A stretch of DNA of 64,000 bases. It comes from Vibrio mimicus CAIM 602 (lineage in GTDB: Bacteria; Pseudomonadota; Gammaproteobacteria; Enterobacterales; Vibrionaceae). Both the position numbers and the translations under genes were made by a program. The first letter of the stretch is position 1. Each line of letters starts with the position of its first letter. The DNA lies in contig NZ_AOMO01000023.1 of NCBI RefSeq assembly GCF_000338875.1, forward strand, positions 33,937 through 97,936. The letters are read 5' to 3'. Below are positions 1 to 8,737 of this stretch, one piece after another. The notes beneath the pieces were generated by a model, which saw only the letters and a list, made by a program, of their open reading frames with translations, made no database searches and was not told the origin of the DNA.

Positions 1-860
1 TCCACATCATTCGTGAAGTGGCGGCAGAATTTGATAATCCAGTGATGATGTACTCGATTGGTAAAGACTCATCGGTCATGTTGCATTTGGCACGTAAAGC
101 CTTTTATCCGGGCAAAATTCCTTTTCCTTTGTTGCACGTCGATACCGACTGGAAGTTTCGCGATATGATCGCGTTTCGCGATGCGACAGCAAAAAAATAT
201 GGCTTTGAGCTGCTAGTGCATAAAAACCCGGAAGGGTTAGCCGCAGGAATTAACCCGTTCGTGCATGGTTCTTCCAAGCATACCGACATCATGAAAACCC
301 AAGGCTTGAAGCAAGCACTGAACAAATATGGCTTTGATGCTGCTTTTGGTGGGGCGCGTCGTGATGAAGAGAAATCGCGCGCCAAAGAGCGTGTCTACTC
401 TTTCCGCGATAAAAACCATACTTGGGACCCGAAAAATCAGCGCCCAGAGCTATGGCGTACCTATAACGGCCAAATCAACAAAGGCGAAAGCATTCGCGTG
501 TTCCCACTCTCTAACTGGACTGAGCTGGATATTTGGCAATACATCTATTTGGAAAATATCGAGATTGTTCCGCTCTATTTAGCCGATGTACGCCCGGTTG
601 TGCAGCGTGATGGCATGCTGATCATGGTGGATGATGAACGCATGGAACTGCGTGAAGGCGAACAGATTGAACACAAAAGCGTGCGTTTCCGCACCTTGGG
701 TTGTTACCCACTGACTGGAGCAATTGAGTCACAAGCCAACACACTGACTGAAATTATTGAAGAGATGCTGGTAGCGACGTCGAGTGAGCGTCAAGGCCGC
801 GCGATCGATCACGATCAGTCGGGATCAATGGAACTGAAAAAACGTCAAGGTTACTTCTAA
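1..860 (+). CDS. cysD: Sulfate adenylyltransferase subunit 2 (partial, 5' end outside window)
   Basis: Small catalytic subunit of ATP sulfurylase, which makes adenosine 5'-phosphosulfate from ATP and sulfate in cytoplasmic sulfate assimilation. The frame is open from the first bases (reads [10 protein letters not shown]), so the gene begins upstream; about 16-17 residues are missing compared with the roughly 302-residue E. coli protein. The PP-loop motif SIGKDSSVM and the C-terminal [11 protein letters not shown] end are typical of CysD. It lies 17 bp before cysN, its GTPase partner, in one operon. The internal GTG at 18 is not the start. Identification is firm. Confidence 0.97.
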   Translation, partial: HIIREVAAEFDNPVMMYSIGKDSSVMLHLARKAFYPGKIPFPLLHVDTDWKFRDMIAFRDATAKKYGFELLVHKNPEGLAAGINPFVHGSSKHTDIMKTQGLKQALNKYGFDAAFGGARRDEEKSRAKERVYSFRDKNHTWDPKNQRPELWRTYNGQINKGESIRVFPLSNWTELDIWQYIYLENIEIVPLYLADVRPVVQRDGMLIMVDDERMELREGEQIEHKSVRFRTLGCYPLTGAIESQANTLTEIIEEMLVATSSERQGRAIDHDQSGSMELKKRQGYF

Positions 861-877
861 GGATCGAAGGAAAGCGT

Positions 878-2308
878 ATGAACAATGCAGTGAAAGAACA
901 GCTCGCTGAGCTCGGTATTGAAGGTTACCTCAATCAGCATCAACACAAATCCTTACTGAGATTCTTAACCTGTGGCTCAGTAGACGATGGTAAAAGTACC
1001 TTGATCGGTCGCTTGCTCCACGACTCAAAACAGATTTATGAAGATCAGTTGGCGGCCGTACATAACGACAGCCAGCGTGTCGGCACAACAGGCAGTCGCC
1101 CAGACTTAGCGCTGCTGGTGGATGGCTTGCAAGCTGAGCGTGAACAAGGCATCACGATTGATGTGGCGTATCGTTATTTCTCAACCCAGAAACGTAAATT
1201 CATCATTTCCGATACTCCGGGGCATGAACAGTACACTCGCAATATGGCCACCGGCGCATCGACCTGTGATCTTGCGGTGATCTTGATTGATGCGCGTAAA
1301 GGCGTGCTGGATCAAACGCGTCGTCACTCGTTTATCTCCAATCTGCTCGGTTTGAAGCATTTTGTCGTGGCGGTCAATAAAATGGATCTGGTCGATTATT
1401 CGCAAGATCGTTTTGAACAAATCCGCGCAGAATACCTCGAGTTTTCTAAGCATTTGCAGGGTGAAACGGATATTCAGATCATCCCACTCTCTGCTTTGGA
1501 AGGCGATAACGTCGTAGAGAAAAGCCGTTTGATGGATTGGTATCAAGGCCCATCACTGCTTGAGCTACTGGAAAATGTCGATATTGACCGTGACAAGAGT
1601 GGTGGTGAATTCCGCTTCCCAGTGCAGTATGTGAATCGTCCTAACCTCGATTTTCGCGGTTTCGCGGGTACGATCGCTTCTGGTGTGGTGAAGGTGGGCG
1701 ATAAGATCAAAGCACTGCCATCGGGTAAAACCTCAACTGTGACGCGCATTGTAACCTTTGATGGCGATCTGCCTCAGGCACAAGCTGGATTGGCGGTGAC
1801 CTTGACTCTGGCTGATGAGATCGACATCAGTCGTGGTGATTTAATTGTGCTTGAAAGCGCACAAGTCGACAGCACTAACCATTTGCTGGCTGATGTGGTG
1901 TGGATGACGGAACAGCCGCTGCAAGTTGGCCGTGATTACGATATCAAAATCGCTGGTAAGAAAACCGTGGGTCAAGTGAAAGCTGTGCGCCATCAGTACG
2001 ACATCAATAACTTGTCGACCTACCACGCGGAGAGTTTGCCGCTTAATGGAATTGGTTTGTGCGAGTGGACTTTGACTCAAACGGTGGCGATCGATAAGTA
2101 TCTGGATTGTGCCGATACGGGTGGTTTCATCATTATTGACCGTCTGACTAACGTTACTGTTGGCGCAGGCTTAGTACGTGACAGTTTGCAAAATATTGCG
2201 GGTCAAACCGAGCAATTCTCCGCCTTTGAATTAGAGTTGAATGCGCTAGTGCGTAAACATTTCCCACATTGGCAAGCGATTGATTTGAGCCGTTTAGGCA
2301 AAGCATGA
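878..2308 (+). CDS. cysN: Sulfate adenylyltransferase subunit 1 (GTPase)
   Basis: GTPase subunit that couples GTP hydrolysis to sulfate adenylation by CysD. It has 476 aa, matching the family length. The P-loop GSVDDGKST lies at residues 33-41, followed by the translation-factor-type G3 motif DTPGH and G4 motif NKMD, then EF-Tu-like beta-barrel domains. The start ATG follows an AAGGA-type ribosome binding site (ggatcgaaggaaagcgt). It sits between cysD and cysC and is surely cotranscribed with them. The frame is intact. Confidence 0.97.
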   Translation: MNNAVKEQLAELGIEGYLNQHQHKSLLRFLTCGSVDDGKSTLIGRLLHDSKQIYEDQLAAVHNDSQRVGTTGSRPDLALLVDGLQAEREQGITIDVAYRYFSTQKRKFIISDTPGHEQYTRNMATGASTCDLAVILIDARKGVLDQTRRHSFISNLLGLKHFVVAVNKMDLVDYSQDRFEQIRAEYLEFSKHLQGETDIQIIPLSALEGDNVVEKSRLMDWYQGPSLLELLENVDIDRDKSGGEFRFPVQYVNRPNLDFRGFAGTIASGVVKVGDKIKALPSGKTSTVTRIVTFDGDLPQAQAGLAVTLTLADEIDISRGDLIVLESAQVDSTNHLLADVVWMTEQPLQVGRDYDIKIAGKKTVGQVKAVRHQYDINNLSTYHAESLPLNGIGLCEWTLTQTVAIDKYLDCADTGGFIIIDRLTNVTVGAGLVRDSLQNIAGQTEQFSAFELELNALVRKHFPHWQAIDLSRLGKA

Positions 2309-2340
2309 GCGAGGCGCTAATGGTAAAGCAAGGAGAGAGC

Positions 2341-2967
2341 ATGAGCCGTGAACAAGATGCCAATGAGCATAATGTGGTGTGGCATCGTCATGCCGTGGAT
2401 AAAGAGCAACGTGCGGCGCTGAAAGAGCAGCGCCCAGCGGTACTCTGGTTTACTGGTTTATCTGGCGCGGGCAAATCGACCGTGGCAGGGGCGCTTGAGA
2501 ACCGTTTAGCCGAGCTCGGTTATCATACTTATCTGCTTGATGGTGATAACGTACGCCACGGTTTGTGTAGCGATCTCGGCTTTTCTGAACAGGATAGACG
2601 GGAAAACATTCGCCGCATTGGTGAGCTTGCCAAGCTGATGGCGGATGCGGGTTTGATTGTGCTTACTGCGTTTATTTCGCCGCATCGCGCTGAGCGCCAG
2701 ATGGTACGAGATTTGTTGCCAGCAGGTGAGTTTATTGAAGTGTACGTCAACACGTCATTGGATGTGTGCGAAGCGCGTGACCCGAAAGGCTTATACAAGA
2801 AGGCGCGTGCTGGAGAAATTCGCCAGTTTACGGGCATTGACTCCGCTTACGAATCTCCGCTTAATCCGGATATTGATTTGCCTGCGGGTGAAAAAAGCGT
2901 GGATGAGTTGGTGGTGCAGTGCCTGCATGCGTTAGCAGAGCGTAATATCATTCAGCGCCAAGGTTAA
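2341..2967 (+). CDS. cysC: Adenylyl-sulfate kinase
   Basis: Phosphorylates adenosine 5'-phosphosulfate to PAPS, the third step of sulfate activation. The Walker A motif GLSGAGKST and the APS-kinase signature around DGDNVRHGL are clear, as is the FISPHRAER segment. I chose the ATG at 2341 because a strong aaggagag site precedes it and the protein (208 aa) then fits the family; an in-frame ATG at 2305 overlaps the cysN stop and would add 12 residues. It is the last gene of the cysDNC operon, followed by a terminator hairpin. Confidence 0.95.
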   Translation: MSREQDANEHNVVWHRHAVDKEQRAALKEQRPAVLWFTGLSGAGKSTVAGALENRLAELGYHTYLLDGDNVRHGLCSDLGFSEQDRRENIRRIGELAKLMADAGLIVLTAFISPHRAERQMVRDLLPAGEFIEVYVNTSLDVCEARDPKGLYKKARAGEIRQFTGIDSAYESPLNPDIDLPAGEKSVDELVVQCLHALAERNIIQRQG

Positions 2968-3006
2968 CTCTTTAGATACCAAGTCAATACAAGTAAATAA
3001 AAAACA

Positions 3007-3034
3007 AAAAGCGACCATCCGGTCGCTTTTTTGA
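3007..3034. terminator. Bidirectional terminator between cysC and the convergent TIGR03899 gene
   Basis: A GC-rich stem (gcgacc/ggtcgc, loop atcc) flanked by A and T runs lies between two convergent genes, so it can end transcription in both directions. Confidence 0.85.
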
Positions 3035-3054
3035 TCCTGCTTTGTGAAAGCTAC

Positions 3055-3952
3055 TCACACTGTGTGGTGAATCGAGCTACTGCTCACTTCGGTCTGCACC
3101 GTGAATTTTTGGGTAAGCAAGGCCACCAATTGATCGTAGTAAGTCATGTTGGGTTTGTTACCCAGCAGACGACACAGCTCATTCCCCGTTGGCTGAAGCG
3201 ATAATAGATCAGGCGCACACCTTTGCTGCTCGGTTGCAGATGCAGATTTTTGCCTTGATAGCTGAGCAGTAGAGCGGGTTCGGATTCTATTTCGCCAGAT
3301 TCCAATTCCGTTGCGTGTAAAAGCCCTAGTTCAATCAACACCAACAAGCTGGAATAGGGCAGTTGGTGACTACCAATATTGATTGCTTGGGTCGTGGTGC
3401 GCTTGCCAAGACTAAACAGGCTATTTTGTGCTTTATAGCCAATCAGCAATTTCAAACTGGTGTCTGAACCAAAACTGCACGCGAGAGCAGCGGCGCGTTG
3501 CAAAATCTGCGCTTCTTTGGGGGTCATATCTTGCAGCACTTTCAGGGCTTTCATGGAAGTGAAACCGGGGTTGGTCACTTCACGTTTCAGTACTTGCGCC
3601 CACAGCCGTTGCATTGAGCTGTTGTGAATATCTTGCGCCATATCGAAAAAGCGATACAGCCAGTCTTGGTCTGGATCGCCCGCTGTTTCATTACGGCATG
3701 AGCTATGCGCGAGCTTGATGATCTGCTCTAGGTTTTTCTGGCGTTGCTCTTTACGGTGACGTTCACGCTGCACTGCGCGTTCTAATGCGCTGTTTTCCGG
3801 TGTTTCAGTTAATAGTTGAGCATCTAAGCATGATGACGCGCGATCACCAGAATTCGGTTGCCGCTGTCTTTGACATAATGAGAGTGAGTTCGTTTATCTT
3901 GGCTCTGTTGAGAGTCATGCTCGATCACAACAGGCGTCGTATTATCCGCCAT
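3055..3952 (-). CDS. TIGR03899-family protein of unknown function, broken by two single-base deletions
   Basis: Two frame breaks are visible. A start ATG at 3952 opens MADNTTPVV and runs to a premature stop near 3824. Adding one T at about 3826-3827 (CTTAG to CTTTAG, minus strand) joins it to a frame reading LDAQLLTETPENSALERA. A second missing base (agCCaac instead of agCCCaac, about 3191-3192) breaks the C-terminus; restoring it gives a normal end TEVSSSSIHHTV with the stop at 3055. The repaired protein is about 299 aa, charged and basic near residue 70, with no signal peptide or membrane segment. I recall this architecture as TIGR03899; its function is unknown. The breaks look like sequencing errors. 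Confidence 0.72.
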
Positions 3953-4061
3953 GCGCTACCTGAAAGCCTCTGCTACGGTTTTTAGTCTGCTTTAAAATTT
4001 ACTCTGTTCATCGCTGAGCAGCCAGTGAAACTCTCGGACTCAGCGCACAATTTTGTGCTAT

Positions 4062-4100
4062 CACAAATGATAATAAATTGTTAAAGTTGTTATCGTTATT
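4062..4100 (+). promoter_or_regulatory. AT-rich GATAAT-containing block upstream of a 34-aa ORF; possible Fur-type operator
   Basis: The segment aatgataataaattgtta matches the left half of a Fur-type operator (AATGATAAT) well and the right half poorly; a second inverted GATAAC motif follows near 4091-4097. It could equally be a sigma70 -10 region. Weak call. Confidence 0.25.
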
Positions 4101-4112
4101 TGTGGGGTGGCT

Positions 4113-4217
4113 ATGAAGTATTGGAAAGAGCGCAAATTGGCCAAGTACCTATCAATCGTGATCTTATTTATCGGCTATTTTTCGGTACTGGCGTATTTAT
4201 CGAAATATTTGGTGTAA
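4113..4217 (+). CDS. Small single-pass membrane protein, 34 aa
   Basis: A short ORF beginning MKYWKERKLAKYLS has a basic N-terminus followed by one hydrophobic helix (about residues 14-33) and ends at a TAA. The upstream segment tggggtggct is a plausible but imperfect ribosome binding site. It is convergent with the DUF3299 gene at the end of the zinc operon. The positive-inside pattern fits an inner-membrane peptide. I do not recognise a family. The length is too short for coding statistics to be convincing, but an AT-rich regulatory-looking block just upstream supports it. Confidence 0.45.
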   Translation: MKYWKERKLAKYLSIVILFIGYFSVLAYLSKYLV

Positions 4218-4250
4218 TCCTCCCCGCGCGAGGCGCAGGGAGGGCAAGTT

Positions 4251-4775
4251 TTACATATCGTCGTACTCTGCGATCTCTGTCCCAACAATGGTGTAGGCCG
4301 TTTCTGCAAGATCATGACTGAGTGATTCGGTTTTCAATTCCCCAATCACATAAATCACATCCCATAGCTCTTGAATGGGCGCACCTTTTGGAAACTTCAC
4401 GTAAATGATCTGGTTCGGTGGTGGTGGCGGTACGTGGATACATGCGCCAAAGTAAGGCACCAACAAAAACTCAGTGACTTTTTGATCATCCCCTTCTAGT
4501 GGGATCACAAAGCCGGGAATTTTAACTCGGCTGCCATTCAATTCAGTACGTACGGTGCCAAGTTGCTGCTGTTTTGCAGGCTCAGTACCGTTGTGATCCG
4601 GCATCGGCATACCTTGTTGATCAAACAGTTTACGCTCTTGTTCGGGGATTAAATCCAACCAGTCGAGCTGCAGTACATCTTGCTCGCTGGCTGGCGCGGT
4701 TTCTTGATTTGCCAACAGTGGCGTTGAATACAGCGGGGCCATGATTAGGTTCGCTATCAACATGAAAATTCTCAT
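4251..4775 (-). CDS. DUF3299 periplasmic protein, last gene of the zinc operon
   Basis: About 174 aa from the ATG at 4775, which follows a good aaggaagc site; the frame also extends upstream to 4817 without better signals. The N-terminus MRIFMLIANLIMAPLYS is a signal peptide. The core has the DUF3299 pattern: a PGFVIPLEGD stretch, then LLVPYFGACIHVPPPPPNQ with one Cys and one His that could bind metal. It lies 52 bp after the permease gene in the operon that starts at the Zur box. A role as an accessory factor in zinc handling is inference from context. Confidence 0.75.
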   Translation of the reverse strand: MRIFMLIANLIMAPLYSTPLLANQETAPASEQDVLQLDWLDLIPEQERKLFDQQGMPMPDHNGTEPAKQQQLGTVRTELNGSRVKIPGFVIPLEGDDQKVTEFLLVPYFGACIHVPPPPPNQIIYVKFPKGAPIQELWDVIYVIGELKTESLSHDLAETAYTIVGTEIAEYDDM

Positions 4776-4827
4776 TAAATGCTTCCTTGTGATCTTCTCG
4801 TGTAGAGCAAGCCACATCGATTTTTTC

Positions 4828-6087
4828 CTATAAGCGAATGGTCATTCCATCACTGAGCGATTGACGATAAGCGCGCAGTGCGGGAATAAACCCAATCACC
4901 ATTCCTGCCAGTTGTACGCAGCCGAGCAATTGCCACTCATAAGGAGTGAGTCCGGTCAGCGCAATTTGAATGCCGTACTGGCTAGCAATCATTGGGGCTG
5001 CCATGGCTAGAAGCAGGTAGAGCATGCTTACTCCAAGCGCAATGCCTAACAGAGTCAGCACGCTGGCTTCGCTCACCAGCAAGGCAAACACATGGTGTGG
5101 TCTTGCCCCCATAGCACGCAAAATGGACATCTCTCGACGCCGCTCTTGCAAGCTGGTCAGCAAGCTACTGAGCATGCCGAGCAGTCCTGCGATGACGACA
5201 AAAATGGAGACTGCCATCAGCGCTTGTTCAGCGACCGACATCATGCCCCACAGCTCATGCAGTGCTACGCCGGGCATGATAGCGCTGAGCGGTTCTGCCG
5301 GATAGTCATTGATCTGCCGCTGCAAGGCAAAAGTTTGGATTTTTGATTTAAGTCCAATCAGCATGGCGGTGATTTGCTTAGGTGTGAAATCACGCTGAGC
5401 GAGTTGGTCAGCACTTGGCTGATGCCCAAGGTTTGCTCCCGATTCCCAACCGACATGAATTGCTTCTATCGCTTCTAAGGAAACATGTACGGTTTTATCC
5501 ACGGGTGTGCCTGTCGGTGCCAATATCCCTACCACAGTAAACGGCAAATTATCGTGGCGGCTAAAACCGACATCACTGATGCCGTGAGCAATAATGACCT
5601 TGCTACCAACCTGATAGCCGAGAGACTTTGCCACATCCGCGCCGATCACGGTTTCAAACAGCCCGTTGAACTCTCCACCTTGTGAAAAAGTCAGTGGTTG
5701 CTTACTTCCGTAACGATAATGCTCGAAATAGCTGTGATTGGTGCCTAAAACTCGAAACCCTTTGTGCGAATCGCCCAAGGAGATGGGGATTGCCCATTTG
5801 ACCGCGCGATGCTGGCTAAACTCTTGATAGCTGAGCCAATCAATATTGTTGGTGGCGTTACCAATGCGAAATACCGAGTAGAGCAGCAAATTGACCTGCC
5901 CTGAACGCCCGCCGACGATCAAATCGGTTCCAGAAATGGTGTTGGCAAAACTCTCTTTGGCTTGCGTGCGAATCCGTTCAACACCGAGCAGTAATACCAC
6001 CGCGATGGAAACGGTCAGTACTGTTAACAGCGCGGTCGCTTTACGATTGAGTAAGCTTTTCCACGCCAGATTCAGGATCACTTTCAT
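4828..6087 (-). CDS. FtsX/MacB-type ABC transporter permease of the Zur-linked operon
   Basis: Inner-membrane permease of 419 aa with the FtsX layout: one N-terminal helix (about 17-37), a large periplasmic domain of some 240 residues, then three helices near 290-310, 340-360 and 385-405. The segment LQERRREMSILRAMGA is the typical coupling loop of this family. Its ATG overlaps the ATPase stop by four bases (ATGA), so the two are translationally coupled. Family members usually power periplasmic or lipoprotein work and do not carry solutes directly, which makes its place in a probable zinc system unusual. Probably one of the zrg genes of V. cholerae; letter not certain. Confidence 0.8.
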   Translation of the reverse strand: MKVILNLAWKSLLNRKATALLTVLTVSIAVVLLLGVERIRTQAKESFANTISGTDLIVGGRSGQVNLLLYSVFRIGNATNNIDWLSYQEFSQHRAVKWAIPISLGDSHKGFRVLGTNHSYFEHYRYGSKQPLTFSQGGEFNGLFETVIGADVAKSLGYQVGSKVIIAHGISDVGFSRHDNLPFTVVGILAPTGTPVDKTVHVSLEAIEAIHVGWESGANLGHQPSADQLAQRDFTPKQITAMLIGLKSKIQTFALQRQINDYPAEPLSAIMPGVALHELWGMMSVAEQALMAVSIFVVIAGLLGMLSSLLTSLQERRREMSILRAMGARPHHVFALLVSEASVLTLLGIALGVSMLYLLLAMAAPMIASQYGIQIALTGLTPYEWQLLGCVQLAGMVIGFIPALRAYRQSLSDGMTIRL

Positions 6088-6803
6088 TGCCAGCCTCCCG
6101 CGCGATTGAGTGTCGGTAAGTGGATGCTGCGCTCAAAGAGCTTCTCGAGCGTTGGGTCATGGCTAACAAAAATTAAGGTTGAACCGACACGCTCAGCTTC
6201 TTCGCGCAGCAAGGCTATAAAGGCTTCGCGGTTATCAAAATCGAGGGCTGAGGTGGGTTCATCGGCGATGATTAGTTTTGGTTCGCCAATTAAAGCACGC
6301 GCCGCAGCAACACGTTGCTGCTGGCCGATGCTCAGCTCGGTCACGGGTTTATTCAGTAACGCGCTGGGCAGGTGTAATCTTTCCAGTAGCGATTGCGCTT
6401 TCTGCTGCAAAGAGCCACTGACTTGCTGTTTGCGCAGCGCGGAAAAATGGCACGGTAAGGTCACGTTGTCTAAAACAGAGAGATAAGGCAGCAAATTAAA
6501 ATGCTGAAAAATATAGCCAATATGGTCAGCGCGAAAGCGATCACGCTGGCTGGCACTCAGTGCACGCAGATCGCTGCCGAGCAAAGAGACCATACCTTGG
6601 GTTGCGGTGTTAATACCGGTTAACAAGCTAAGTAAGGTGGATTTACCACAGCCACTCGGGCCTTTGACAAACAGGTGTTCACCTTGGGCAACCTGTAAAT
6701 GCGCAATATCCAAGGTGGGCGTGCTGGCCCCCGGCCAACAGAAAACTGCGTCATTCAACTCAATCACGAATGAAGCAGAATCAGAACTGTGAGCATGCAT
6801 CAT
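6084..6803 (-). CDS. LolD/MacB-type ABC transporter ATP-binding protein of the Zur-linked operon
   Basis: Cytoplasmic ATPase of 239 aa partnering the FtsX-type permease downstream. Walker A GPSGCGKST is at residues 48-56, the Q-loop near 100, and Walker B LIIADEP at 177-183. The signature is LSIGQQQR (157-164) where family members usually have LSGGE or LSGGQ. A switch His is present in VSHDP. The start is uncertain by one codon (ATGATG). An inverted repeat at 6843-6870 separates it from the His-rich gene upstream. Close to LolD by sequence, but the context says zinc, not lipoprotein sorting. Confidence 0.82.
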   Translation of the reverse strand: MMHAHSSDSASFVIELNDAVFCWPGASTPTLDIAHLQVAQGEHLFVKGPSGCGKSTLLSLLTGINTATQGMVSLLGSDLRALSASQRDRFRADHIGYIFQHFNLLPYLSVLDNVTLPCHFSALRKQQVSGSLQQKAQSLLERLHLPSALLNKPVTELSIGQQQRVAAARALIGEPKLIIADEPTSALDFDNREAFIALLREEAERVGSTLIFVSHDPTLEKLFERSIHLPTLNRAGGWQ

Positions 6804-6842
6804 GGTTCCTCATGTGTGCTTGGGTACTTCAAAGCCATAAAG

Positions 6843-6870
6843 TCAGGGGTAAGTAGGTACTTACCCCTGA
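6843..6870 (-). terminator. 11-bp inverted repeat between the His-rich gene and the ABC genes
   Basis: Arms tcaggggtaag and cttacccctga pair perfectly around a 6-base loop, inside the operon just after the DUF2796 gene. No long U run follows on the minus strand, so it is more likely a partial terminator or a 3'-end stabiliser for the upstream message than a full stop signal. Confidence 0.55.
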
Positions 6871-6877
6871 TTGTGCA

Positions 6878-7546
6878 TTACAAGTTGATGCGCGTTTGTT
6901 TTGCGTTCAGTTGTAGCGCACTTTGCTGCTTTTCGGTTAGCACATTAGCTTGGATTTTCTCTGTGCTTGGGAAATATTGGAACCATTGGGTATCAATCTG
7001 TTTTAGCTCTTCGATGGCTTCACAGTGGAACTGATATTGAACCGTGAAAGTGCCGTGTTCATTTTCATGCTCGTGACCTTTATGATCATGTTCAGAATGG
7101 TCATGCTTCTCGTGGTGATGAGCGGCTTCATCATGGTGGTGATCATGAGTTTTATCATGGCCATGTTCTTCACCTTCTTGATGAGCATGGTGATCTTCAT
7201 GCTTCTCACCGCCTAAATTGTGTTTGATAAACACTTCGCGTGTTTCACACTGAGCTTTATTGCTCAGCACAAACAGTTCTTTTGGCAGGTGTAGAGTATC
7301 TAGTGCTTGCTTAAGCACTTTCTGTTGGGCTTCATCTTGTGGGGCGTGTTCGAAGCCGACCACATCGGCACCTGGCGCGGTAATTTCAATCAGTAAATCG
7401 TGACCATCTTGGGCGATGTTCAATTCTACTTGGCCATGAACATGGGCTTCGTGCTGACGATGTTGGTGGTCATTGTGATGATCGGCCAATGCGTTGCCAG
7501 AAAGCGTTGCGCCGACCATCAGCGCGAGGAATGTTGGGTAATGCAT
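6878..7546 (-). CDS. zrgA: His-rich periplasmic zinc-binding protein, DUF2796 family
   Basis: A 222-aa protein with a signal peptide ending around ALA at residues 19-21. A His cluster follows the cleavage site, and residues about 115-164 form a second, very His/Asp/Glu-rich linker. Two cysteines (about 100 and 175) could form a disulfide. This is the DUF2796 pattern. I recall a Zur-regulated zinc uptake locus zrgABCDE in V. cholerae whose His-rich component is called ZrgA; the symbol is from memory. The start ATG follows aggagt. It likely buffers or delivers zinc in the periplasm to the transporter encoded downstream. Confidence 0.85.
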   Translation of the reverse strand: MHYPTFLALMVGATLSGNALADHHNDHQHRQHEAHVHGQVELNIAQDGHDLLIEITAPGADVVGFEHAPQDEAQQKVLKQALDTLHLPKELFVLSNKAQCETREVFIKHNLGGEKHEDHHAHQEGEEHGHDKTHDHHHDEAAHHHEKHDHSEHDHKGHEHENEHGTFTVQYQFHCEAIEELKQIDTQWFQYFPSTEKIQANVLTEKQQSALQLNAKQTRINL

Positions 7547-7592
7547 GAATAACTCCTAATTAAAACAAAAGAAACAATCGGTTTGGTTTGTT

Positions 7593-7883
7593 TTAAGCCG
7601 CTGGCGGTGAGCGAGCGAAATAGGAGTGCAACACCTGAGTGCGTTGAATGGGTTGTTCAACCCTCGCTTGTGGAGCGTTTTGACGCCAGCTTGGTAACAC
7701 CCATTGTGTTGTTTTGAGCCCGTGTACGGCACTGGCAAATAACTGGCAGTCGTGTTGTAAGTGGTGCTCAGGATGAAGATCGAGCTGATGGTCAATCACG
7801 GCCACGTTAAACCAAAGCGCCAACACCACAGTGAGCATAGCCACTATGGATAAGCGAGTTGGACGTAGCATCTGTACAGACAT
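7593..7883 (-). CDS. DUF2607-family small protein, first gene of the Zur-linked operon
   Basis: A 96-aa protein from the ATG at 7883. The frame opens at a TTG at 7928, but that codon lies inside the Zur box, so it cannot be the start. The N-terminus has one hydrophobic segment (TRLSIVAMLTVVLALWFNVAV), then a His-rich stretch (DHQLDLHPEHHLQHDC) that could bind metal, then a Pro/Arg-rich tail. This matches what I recall of DUF2607. It would be membrane-anchored or secreted. It precedes the His-rich DUF2796 gene by about 47 bp, so both respond to zinc starvation. Function is unknown. Confidence 0.72.
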   Translation of the reverse strand: MSVQMLRPTRLSIVAMLTVVLALWFNVAVIDHQLDLHPEHHLQHDCQLFASAVHGLKTTQWVLPSWRQNAPQARVEQPIQRTQVLHSYFARSPPAA

Positions 7884-7910
7884 AGCGTGCGTGACCCTGT
7901 ATGATTGAGG

Positions 7911-7929
7911 GTTGTTATAATATAACAAG
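7911..7929 (-). promoter_or_regulatory. Zur operator of the zinc operon
   Basis: The core TGTTATA-A-TATAACA (7913-7927) is a perfect 7-1-7 palindrome and agrees with the known gamma-proteobacterial Zur box (GAAATGTTATANTATAACATTTC). It lies 28 bp upstream of the DUF2607 start, where bound Zur would block the promoter. Function by homology. Confidence 0.88.
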
Positions 7930-7989
7930 TCAAAAATCAGGCAAGCGATGATTCAGGCGAGTTTGTGTACTGGTGTGTCGAAAAATGAG

Positions 7990-8022
7990 CGGGTGAGAAA
8001 GTTAGTCCTTACTCACCCCTTT
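7990..8022 (-). terminator. Possible terminator after ytfJ
   Basis: On the minus strand ggGTGAG and CTCACcc arms enclose a 14-base loop and are followed by GCTCATTTTT. It sits just after the ytfJ stop. The loop is long, so the call is modest. Confidence 0.4.
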
Positions 8023-8042
8023 GTCACTTATTTGTCAGTGAG

Positions 8043-8594
8043 TTATAGGCTTTGTTGAATTAAACCTAGCACGGTTTGAATATCCGCATCGCTTAATGCC
8101 CCTTCTTTAACAAACAGCACTTTACCTTGTTTGTCTTGCACTATGATGGCGGAAGATTCGGCTTGTAACTGCCACGCTTTGGCAACCACGCCAGATTCAT
8201 CGAGCACCATAGAAGACCAAGGAAACTCTTTTTTGCTGTCTTGCGCAGACGATTTCACAAATGAACCTGTGCCCCAAATCGCATCGTCTTGATTGATGAT
8301 GGTCGTAGTTTGGTAACTTTCGGCAGGAAGCTTAGCTGCGGTGATTGCGGCCATTAACGGTGCATTCAGCTCTTTTGAACTGCTGCGTCCAGCGATAGCT
8401 TGAATCACGCGAACTTTGCCAACCATATCTGCTGAGTTCCATTTTTGATAGTTGACGCTTTTGTCTTGTAAGACGACTTCGCCGTACTTGTCGACGCCAA
8501 TGGCTGGCACAGCTTCACCCAGAGTGAGGTTATGTGCTAAAGCAAGAGTAGGAGAGCATGCCAAGAGTAAGGCGATAAGTGTTTTATTTTTCAT
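8043..8594 (-). CDS. ytfJ: YtfJ-family periplasmic protein
   Basis: A 183-aa protein with a clear signal peptide (MKNKTLIALLLACSPTLALA) followed by HNLTLGEAVPA, the start of the YtfJ fold. The rest has thioredoxin-like strand pattern without a CxxC pair. The family is widespread in enteric bacteria and vibrios and has no firm function. It is a monocistronic unit between the zinc operon promoter and a lipoprotein gene; nothing in the sequence ties it to zinc. The ATG follows a gaggaaac site. Confidence 0.85.
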   Translation of the reverse strand: MKNKTLIALLLACSPTLALAHNLTLGEAVPAIGVDKYGEVVLQDKSVNYQKWNSADMVGKVRVIQAIAGRSSSKELNAPLMAAITAAKLPAESYQTTTIINQDDAIWGTGSFVKSSAQDSKKEFPWSSMVLDESGVVAKAWQLQAESSAIIVQDKQGKVLFVKEGALSDADIQTVLGLIQQSL

Positions 8595-8737
8595 GGTTTT
8601 GTTTCCTCAGGTTGAGCAAACAAAGGTATAGCACACAAATGAGAGGAACGAGAAATTCCCTTTTACTTGAGCTCCTCAGCTCCGTGCGAATGTGGTGTCA
8701 CGGAGCTGACGATGTTAACGGTAAGGCTGAATAAGGC

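Noticed and set aside
7025..7216. 63-residue hydrophobic plus-strand frame
   Set aside because: It is the antisense of the His-rich linker; His codons read in reverse give Met, Val and Ile codons, which makes a false membrane protein.
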